Of a stretch of 64,000 nt of DNA, positions 58,719 to 64,000 are shown piece by piece. This DNA is from Paenibacillus harenae (GTDB lineage Bacteria; Bacillota; Bacilli; Paenibacillales; Paenibacillaceae). Under the pieces are notes generated by a model. That model was not told where the DNA came from. It saw only the letters and a list, made by a program, of their open reading frames with translations, and searched no databases. The stretch is from positions 372,001 through 436,000 of the forward strand of contig NZ_JAUSST010000005.1 in the NCBI RefSeq assembly GCF_030812415.1, written 5' to 3'. Made by a program: the position numbers and the translations under genes. Each line of letters begins with the position of its first letter. Within the stretch, counting starts at the first letter, position 1.

Positions 58719-59509
58719 TCGCAAGTCTGGATGCAGATGTAGATGCTGATGCCGGCGCGTCGACGTATCCGGTGGGCGGTGAAGGACAAAGCGGCATGCT
58801 CTGTTCGCTAACCAAGCGCGTCATGATTATTAGTCCTTTGCCCGAGCGGGTCAAAAGCCTGCTAATCACCTTGTCCGCAGAGTGCTTCGATGTGTTCTCG
58901 CTTCATGACTTTGATCCCGGCATGCTCCAGAGTTTGAAACCGGAGCTGCTCGTCTACGATGCGATTCCTGTTGCGCGGCTTGGGGACGGCGATCCGCTTC
59001 GGGACGGCGCTGCATTAATCGAATCCGCCGATCGGTCCGGCGTTCCCGTTCTCGTATTAACGGATCAACGCTCTTACGATGATCGGGGCGGCGCTTCGCT
59101 TGGCGGAGCGGAGCTGCTCGCATGGCCTGCCAGTCCGGATGAGGCATTGAGCCGGATTAACCGGATGCTTATGAATCGCCCGGCTGCCGGCTCAAGCAGC
59201 ATGCCTGAAGAGGCCATAACCTTCAAAGATATTCGAGTGGATAAGAAAAAGATGACCGTCGAGCGGGGCGGTCAACGGATAGATTTGACGAAGACCGAAT
59301 ACGATCTATTGCTGTTTTTCCTGACGTCGGACGGTTCTGTCCGGACAAGGGAATCAATGCTGGATACGGTGTGGGGACTCCATTTCTACGGAGGCAGCAA
59401 CGTGGTTGACGTGCATATCAAGAGTCTTCGGAAGAAGCTGAAGGATAGCGCGGTTGCGCCGAAATACATCGTGACGGTGCGCGGGGTCGGCTACCGGCTA
59501 GCGGATTAA
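58703..59509 (+). CDS. OmpR-type winged-helix regulator with degenerate receiver
   Basis: 268 residues. A low-complexity N-terminus (1-37) is followed by a receiver-like domain (about 38-155). Strand 1 (RVMIISPLPE) lacks the acidic pair, strand 3 keeps an Asp (ELLVYD, D86), and the conserved Lys after strand 5 is replaced (LLAWPAS). An intact OmpR winged helix follows (about 175-268: LTKTEYDLLLFFL, GGSNVVDVHIKSLRKKL, VRGVGYRLAD). ATG 58703 lies 10 nt after AAGGAG within the perR end. There is no kinase gene nearby. It is probably phosphorylation-independent and a candidate catalase regulator. Confidence 0.85.
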   Translation: MRDQVIASLDADVDADAGASTYPVGGEGQSGMLCSLTKRVMIISPLPERVKSLLITLSAECFDVFSLHDFDPGMLQSLKPELLVYDAIPVARLGDGDPLRDGAALIESADRSGVPVLVLTDQRSYDDRGGASLGGAELLAWPASPDEALSRINRMLMNRPAAGSSSMPEEAITFKDIRVDKKKMTVERGGQRIDLTKTEYDLLLFFLTSDGSVRTRESMLDTVWGLHFYGGSNVVDVHIKSLRKKLKDSAVAPKYIVTVRGVGYRLAD

Positions 59510-59525
59510 ACGCCGCTCTTCATCC

Positions 59526-59618
59526 TTCATCCATTGTTCATGAACCGTTCATTTTGATTTCATGACAGATGGAACGCTTGACCTTATGATTAGTGTATAA
59601 GATTTAGATCTAGTCTAA
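59526..59618 (+). promoter_or_regulatory. Catalase control region: TTCAT array, promoter and Fur/PerR-type box
   Basis: TTCAT begins at 59526, 59537, 59548 and 59559, exactly 11 bp apart, with a further copy at 59519. The last copy overlaps a weak -35 ATGACA (59562-59567), which is followed by a 17-bp spacer and -10 TATGAT (59585-59590). The 7-1-7 repeat TTAGATCTAGTCTAA (59604-59618) lies just after the expected start. The layout suggests activation by a PhoP/OmpR-type protein and repression by the PerR-like protein. Confidence 0.65.
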
Positions 59619-59643
59619 ATACACTAACGATGAGGTGCATACT

Positions 59644-61116
59644 ATGAACGATGCGACAACGGCAACGAATCATTTGACAACGAATCAAGGAACGCCGGTT
59701 GGCGATAATCAGAACTCCCGCACGGCGGGACAGCGCGGCCCGGCGCTGCTGGAAGACTACCATCTGCTCGAGAAGCTGGCTCACTTCGACCGCGAGCGCA
59801 TTCCGGAGCGCGTTGTCCACGCGCGGGGCGCAGGCGCTCATGGCGTATTCCGTTCCGAGGCTAGCATGAAGCCTTATACGAAGGCGCATTTCCTGCAAGA
59901 CGAGGGAGAAGAAACGCCCGTATTCGTTCGTTTTTCCACCGTTATTAACGGAACGGGCTCGCCGGAGACGGCGCGCGATCCACGCGGCTTCGCCGTTAAG
60001 TTCTATACGCAGGAAGGCAACTATGATATCGTCGGCAACCATTTGCCTGTCTTCTTCATCCGCGACGCGATGAAGTTTCCGGATATGGTGCACTCGCTGA
60101 AGCCTGCTCCGCATACGAACATTCAAGATCCTGCCCGTTATTGGGATTTCATGACGCTGTCGCCGGAATCGACGCATATGCTGACGTGGCTGTTCTCGGA
60201 TGACGGCACGCCGGCCACTTACCGCGAGATGGACGGGTTCGGCGTTCACGCCTTCAAGTGGATCAACGAGAACGGCGAGATGGCCTATGTGAAGTATCAT
60301 TGGAAGTCGCAGCAAGGCGTCCGCAACTTTACGGCCGAGGAATCTTCCGCCATGCAAGCCCGGGACTTCAACCATGCGACTCGCGATTTGTACGATTCCA
60401 TCGAGCTTGGCGCTTATCCGGAATGGGTACTGCATGTACAGCTTATGCCGGTAGAGCATGTCGATCGTTATGCGTTCGATCCGCTGGATCCGACGAAAGT
60501 ATGGCCGGAGGATATGTATCCGCTAATGCGCGTTGGCACGATGACTCTGAACCGCAACCCGGTCAACTACTTTGCCGAGGTTGAACAGTCGGCCTTCTCG
60601 CCGAGCGCGCTTGTGCCAGGCATCGAGCCGTCGGAGGACAAGCTCCTTCAGGGGCGCCTGTTCTCCTATCCCGATACGCAGCGGTACCGTCTAGGCGCGA
60701 ACTACTTGAACATTCCGATCAACTGCCCTTATGCGCCGGTACGCAATCATCAACGCGATGGCGCGATGACGATGAAGGCCGATCCGTCGCCGGTTAACTA
60801 TGAGCCGAACAGCGCGGCAGACAGCCCGAAGGAGAATGCGGCTTACGCGGATTCCGGCATGCCGCTCTATGGCGCAGCAGGTCGTCAGCGGATCGACAAG
60901 ACCGACGACTTCACGCAAGCGGGCGAACGCTACCGCTCGTTATCCGAGCAGCAGCGAAGCAGTCTCATCTCCAACTTGACGAATGAGCTTAATCAAACGA
61001 ATGACGACATCAGGCTGCGTGCGATCTGCAATTTCTTCCGCGCGGATCGTACGCTCGGCATGAAACTGGCGGAGACGCTAGGCGTCGATATCAGCGGGTT
61101 TATTCCGCGGGGGTAA
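59644..61116 (+). CDS. katA: Monofunctional haem catalase
   Basis: 490 residues, small-subunit clade length. The active-site His lies in ERVVHARGAGAHG, the distal Asn in VGNHLPVFFIRDA, and the haem-ligand Tyr in LFSYPDTQRYRLG. It dismutates H2O2 in the cytoplasm. ATG 59644, 7 nt after GATGAGGTG, is chosen over the GTG at 59635 inside that site. Third gene of the perR-like locus, with its own promoter. Confidence 0.96.
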   Translation: MNDATTATNHLTTNQGTPVGDNQNSRTAGQRGPALLEDYHLLEKLAHFDRERIPERVVHARGAGAHGVFRSEASMKPYTKAHFLQDEGEETPVFVRFSTVINGTGSPETARDPRGFAVKFYTQEGNYDIVGNHLPVFFIRDAMKFPDMVHSLKPAPHTNIQDPARYWDFMTLSPESTHMLTWLFSDDGTPATYREMDGFGVHAFKWINENGEMAYVKYHWKSQQGVRNFTAEESSAMQARDFNHATRDLYDSIELGAYPEWVLHVQLMPVEHVDRYAFDPLDPTKVWPEDMYPLMRVGTMTLNRNPVNYFAEVEQSAFSPSALVPGIEPSEDKLLQGRLFSYPDTQRYRLGANYLNIPINCPYAPVRNHQRDGAMTMKADPSPVNYEPNSAADSPKENAAYADSGMPLYGAAGRQRIDKTDDFTQAGERYRSLSEQQRSSLISNLTNELNQTNDDIRLRAICNFFRADRTLGMKLAETLGVDISGFIPRG

Positions 61117-61151
61117 GCTAGGTAATACCAATACCGGTGAGCTGGGCCTGT

Positions 61152-61339
61152 CTATATTGGATAATTGCAACAATTTCCGGCATATTCGTCGATTCCTGCA
61201 CCCTATATTGGACATATTCAGCGTAGGTGGGCAGTTTGCCTCCTAAATGCCAGGAAAGGGTTGAAGTTATTGCGAAAAACCAATATAGATCCCGAAAACT
61301 GCTAAAACATTGCCTTTTTCCTGCAGAAATCCAATATAG
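61152..61339. repeat. Intergenic CCAATATAG repeats, two inverted pairs with 51-nt spacing
   Basis: CTATATTGG starts at 61152 and 61203 (51 nt apart) and CCAATATAG at 61280 and 61331 (51 nt apart), so two pairs face each other. Several copies are preceded, in their own orientation, by TTGCRAWWAT-like sequence. The same pair occurs at 27-86. The gap 61117-61521 contains no gene. Confidence 0.75.
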
Positions 61340-61369
61340 CGCCGAATGGAAATATACAGAACAATAAAG

Positions 61370-61398
61370 GGGAGCCGGCTTACGACAAGCCGGCTCCC
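61370..61398 (+). terminator. Intrinsic terminator hairpin downstream of the catalase region
   Basis: A perfect 12-bp stem, GGGAGCCGGCTT / AAGCCGGCTCCC, with a 5-nt loop, followed by TGTTTGC. Confidence 0.65.
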
Positions 61399-61521
61399 TG
61401 TTTGCATGCATCAGGGCGGGAGGAGTAAAATGGAATTGCGGCTATGTTTAAGCGCAGCTATTGCTGCTATCACCATATCCATATTGGAAGTCATTTCAAA
61501 CGTTGGAGGTTGGAGGCTATT

Positions 61522-62505
61522 ATGCAATACCGTCAATTAGGATCATCAGAGCTTAAGGTGAGTGAGATCAGCTTCGGTACTTGGGCGATCGGAGGCTCTT
61601 GGGGCAATACGAGCGACAAGGAATCGCTTGCCGCGCTTGCGGCCGCGATGGACGCGGGCGTCAACTTTTTCGACACAGCCGACGTATACGGCGACGGCCG
61701 CAGCGAACGCCTGCTTGCGCAGGCGACGAAGGGCAAAGAGGATTCGATCTACATAGCGACAAAGTTTTGCCGGGCGGGCGACATTCACGACCCGGCTACT
61801 TATTCCGAGCAAGCGGTACGCGCTTATTGCGAGGCAAGCTTGAAGCGGCTGGAGAGGGAGAGAATCGACCTGTACCAGATTCATTGCCCGCCGCTTGCGA
61901 TATTGAAGGACGGCGGCGTGTTCGGCGTGCTCGATAAGCTGAAGGCGGAGGGGAAGATCCGGGAATACGGCGTCAGCGTCGAGTCGGCCGAAGAAGGCTT
62001 GTACTGTTTGGAGCAGCCCAATGTGCGGGCGCTGCAAATTATTTTTAATATTTTCCGCCAGAAGCCGCTGGACAGTTTGCTGGATGAAGCGCATCGCAAG
62101 GGCGTCGGCATTCTGGTCAGGCTGCCGCTCGCCAGCGGCTTGCTGACCGGCAAGTTCACGAGCGCGTCGACGTTCGAGGCGGACGATCATCGCCGGTTCA
62201 ACGAGAACGGCGAGCAGTTCAACGTAGGCGAGACGTTCGCGGGGCTTGGCTTCGCCAAAGGCGTCGAGCTTGCCGAGCATCTCCGCTGGATTGCCGAAGG
62301 CCGCGACAATATGACGCGCGCATCGCTGCGCTGGCTGCTCGACCACGTCGCCGTCACTTGCGTCATACCGGGCTTCCGCAACGTGCGCCAGGTCGAGGAT
62401 AATCTTGCGGCTATGAACGTGCCTTCGTTCTCCGACGAGGAGATGGAGCGGCTGCGCGTCTTCTACAAAGAGCAGGTTCATCCGCATATTCGCGGGTCTT
62501 ACTAA
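61522..62505 (+). CDS. Aldo/keto reductase
   Basis: 327 residues, TIM-barrel AKR. The catalytic set is visible: Asp and Tyr in FFDTADVYGDGRSE, Lys in IATKFCRAG and His in YQIHCPP. The NADPH-binding end has VIPGFRNVRQVEDNLAA. ATG 61522 follows GGAGG; the upstream extension to 61444 has no ribosome binding site. The substrate is unknown. Confidence 0.92.
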   Translation: MQYRQLGSSELKVSEISFGTWAIGGSWGNTSDKESLAALAAAMDAGVNFFDTADVYGDGRSERLLAQATKGKEDSIYIATKFCRAGDIHDPATYSEQAVRAYCEASLKRLERERIDLYQIHCPPLAILKDGGVFGVLDKLKAEGKIREYGVSVESAEEGLYCLEQPNVRALQIIFNIFRQKPLDSLLDEAHRKGVGILVRLPLASGLLTGKFTSASTFEADDHRRFNENGEQFNVGETFAGLGFAKGVELAEHLRWIAEGRDNMTRASLRWLLDHVAVTCVIPGFRNVRQVEDNLAAMNVPSFSDEEMERLRVFYKEQVHPHIRGSY

Positions 62506-62506
62506 T

Positions 62507-62544
62507 AACAAGCAGGCGCCAGCGATTCGAGGCGCCTGCTTGTT
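62507..62544 (+). terminator. Terminator after the aldo/keto reductase gene
   Basis: A perfect 14-bp stem, AACAAGCAGGCGCC / GGCGCCTGCTTGTT, with a 10-nt loop, followed by TGGTT. Confidence 0.85.
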
Positions 62545-62641
62545 TGGTTATGAGGAGCAATTCAACATTCCGATGTGGTAAAATAGAGCTGAATTCATTA
62601 TTGTCCGTCGCTTGACAGGGCGGAATCGGAGGTTAAGCAAG

Positions 62642-63118
62642 TTGTTTTGGTCTACGCCCATCGTTCAGCTCTTATCCGTCTGCGTATCCGTAATAGCAGG
62701 CGCGACTCTTATTATATTGCGCATGCGTGCAGGCAAGAAACCTACCACGCTTAAGAAGATCATCATGCCGCCGCTTGGCATGGCGACCGGCTTCATGATG
62801 TTCGTTGTTCCGATCACCCATATTCCTTGGTTATGGGGGGTGTCGGCCTTCGGCACCGGCCTGCTGCTATTCGCCTTCCCGCTTATCGTAACGACGAGAC
62901 TCGAACGCGTGCAAACGGACATCTACGTCAGACGCTCCAAGGCGTTCATTGTCATTATTATCGCGTTATTCGCTATTCGCCTCGCCATGCATCAGGCTGT
63001 GGAGGAGTATATGTCGATTCCGCAGACCGGCGCTATTTTCTACTTATTGGCGTTCGGGATGATCGTGCCTTGGCGGCTTGCGATGGTAGGGGAATATTTG
63101 CGCCTGCAGCGGGCTTGA
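62642..63118 (+). CDS. ccdC: CcdC-family membrane protein
   Basis: 158 residues, four or five membrane segments. RMRAGKKPTTLKKIIMPPLGMATGFMMF, YVRRSKAFIVII and the end LAFGMIVPWRLAMVGEYLRL closely follow B. subtilis CcdC. CcdC is encoded with cytochrome c biogenesis genes there, but its role is unproven. TTG 62642, 10 nt after GGAGG, is the start; the upstream TTG 62612 includes the ribosome binding site in coding sequence. Confidence 0.85.
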   Translation: MFWSTPIVQLLSVCVSVIAGATLIILRMRAGKKPTTLKKIIMPPLGMATGFMMFVVPITHIPWLWGVSAFGTGLLLFAFPLIVTTRLERVQTDIYVRRSKAFIVIIIALFAIRLAMHQAVEEYMSIPQTGAIFYLLAFGMIVPWRLAMVGEYLRLQRA

Positions 63119-63228
63119 GTCCATCTTCCAAAATAAAACAGGAAATTTGTTTCGCGGTGTCGAATGTAACCTTCTAAGGATTAGCCGCGTAATGGTTGAA
63201 ATAGATTCGAAGAGGAAGGAAGAGAGCC

Positions 63229-64000
63229 ATGGATGCAAAATGGACGGAACGAGTCAAGCAGACTCACAACAAATTAAGAAAGCGGACGCTGTCCGCGATC
63301 TTCCAAGAGTTCGATAGCAAGATCATGATGCTGGAGAGCGGCAAGCGGGATGAGAAGTACGGCAAAATGTCGGCGACGCCGTTCTCTTTCTTTCGCGGAA
63401 GCGCGTACCTGTTTTATTTTGACATAAGCCGCGAATGGTTTCCTTATCATACATCGCCCGAGCGTCCGACGTGGATTCAAGGCGATCTGCACTTCGAGAA
63501 CTTCGGTGCTTTCCGCAACGAGAAGGGCGCGCTTGTGTACGATGTGAACGACTTCGACGAAGGTTATCTGGGATCATATCTGTATGATCTGCAACGGATG
63601 TCGGTCAGCATCGCGCTTGTATGCCGCTTGAAGAGCCAGTCGATCGACAGCCAGCTTACGGCGATCGAGACTTATTTGCAAGGGTACTCGAAGCAAATGC
63701 GCCGTTTCGCGAAAGGCAAGGACGATCCGGGCTCATACCAAATCGATCTTGAGCATGCCGAAGGCCCCGTGAAGAAGCTGCTCAAAAAGCTGCAGAAACG
63801 CCAGGATCAGCATTTCCTCGAGAAAGTAACGGCGCTCGTGCAGGAGCATCGCCAGTTCGCTTACAACGAAGAGATTGTGCCGCCAACGGACGAGGAGAAG
63901 GAAGCGCTGCTGGCGGCTTGGCCGGAATATCTCGCTACGGTAGCGGCTGACGACGCGGAGGAGCTGCGGCATTTTCAGATTAAGGATATGGCGGTGAAAC
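63229..64000 (+). CDS. DUF2252 family protein, cut by window end
   Basis: At least 257 residues, running off the window with no stop. SATPFSFFRGSAYLFYFD, WIQGDLHFENFG and YDVNDFDEGYLG are the hallmark motifs of DUF2252, a kinase-like (aminoglycoside phosphotransferase-like) family of unknown function; the QGDLHxxN and DFD motifs look like catalytic and metal-binding residues of that fold. AGGAAGG precedes ATG 63229. Confidence 0.9.
   Translation, partial: MDAKWTERVKQTHNKLRKRTLSAIFQEFDSKIMMLESGKRDEKYGKMSATPFSFFRGSAYLFYFDISREWFPYHTSPERPTWIQGDLHFENFGAFRNEKGALVYDVNDFDEGYLGSYLYDLQRMSVSIALVCRLKSQSIDSQLTAIETYLQGYSKQMRRFAKGKDDPGSYQIDLEHAEGPVKKLLKKLQKRQDQHFLEKVTALVQEHRQFAYNEEIVPPTDEEKEALLAAWPEYLATVAADDAEELRHFQIKDMAVK

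Noticed and set aside
59590..60459. 289-codon minus-strand frame
   Set aside because: Antisense to katA and its promoter; basic, unconserved translation.
61152..61339. CRISPR array
   Set aside because: The repeated unit is only 9-19 nt, occurs in pairs with inverted orientation, and no cas genes are present.

Overview
The window looks like a chromosomal segment of a Paenibacillaceae bacterium (Paenibacillus or a close relative). The basis is the gene content: two YesN/YesM-type two-component systems with LplA/LplB/YtcP-type sugar ABC systems, a BmrCD-type exporter with an attenuated leader, a YdgG/YdgH-like MarR-MMPL pair, an LtaS-family synthase, CcdC, DUF1540 and DUF2252 proteins. Strong GGAGG ribosome binding sites, several TTG/GTG starts and CcpA-type cre sequences fit as well. 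I saw no rRNA, tRNA, prophage or CRISPR array.

Layout. 1-8.1 kb: secreted GH5-X2-CBM46 endoglucanase behind a cre site, a nuclease-helicase, a small HPP-like membrane protein, a Crp/Fnr regulator convergent with flavohemoglobin, and a nucleotidyltransferase-domain protein. 8.5-15.3 kb: tyrosine phosphatase, the bmrCD exporter operon with a leader ORF and two terminators, a chemoreceptor remnant, and a secreted helical-repeat protein. 15.3-22.1 kb: GGDEF-EAL protein under a c-di-GMP-I riboswitch, and a marR-MMPL operon with its operator. 22.2-40.4 kb: carbohydrate-uptake region. It begins with an IS3 remnant and holds TCS1 plus SBP-LplB-YtcP-GH43, a wrecked YesM-type kinase remnant, and TCS2 plus an accessory SBP and a second SBP-permease-permease system; two cre sites lie in it. 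40.9-46.1 kb: PadR-controlled ABC exporter, then a diguanylate cyclase with an orphan SBP. 46.2-50.1 kb: asparaginase, VOC protein, Bcp peroxiredoxin, and DoxX plus nitroreductase under a palindromic operator (quinone/electrophile stress by analogy with mhq/cat loci). 50.2-57.7 kb: LtaS-family synthase, VanY-type carboxypeptidase, DUF1540 protein, nucleoside hydrolase, dGTPase, cardiolipin synthase. 57.7-64 kb: a broken small ORF, then Fur/PerR-type regulator, OmpR-type regulator with a degenerate receiver, catalase, aldo/keto reductase, CcdC, and a DUF2252 gene cut by the window end.

The most interesting structures are regulatory. (i) The perR-like/pseudo-receiver/katA locus carries a shared Fur-type box at both promoters and four TTCAT repeats at exact 11-bp steps ending on the katA -35. 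(ii) The 12-bp palindrome ACGATATATCGT occurs twice in the padR-ABC promoter and again at the expected start point of the nucleoside hydrolase promoter. (iii) The bmrCD leader has a 30-codon ORF, two intrinsic terminators and a duplicated 13-mer. (iv) Several unrelated intergenic repeat families share a spacing of about 51 nt; for CCAATATAG the spacing is exactly 51 nt in three independent pairs at opposite ends of the window. All motif matches were made by eye; no searches were run.
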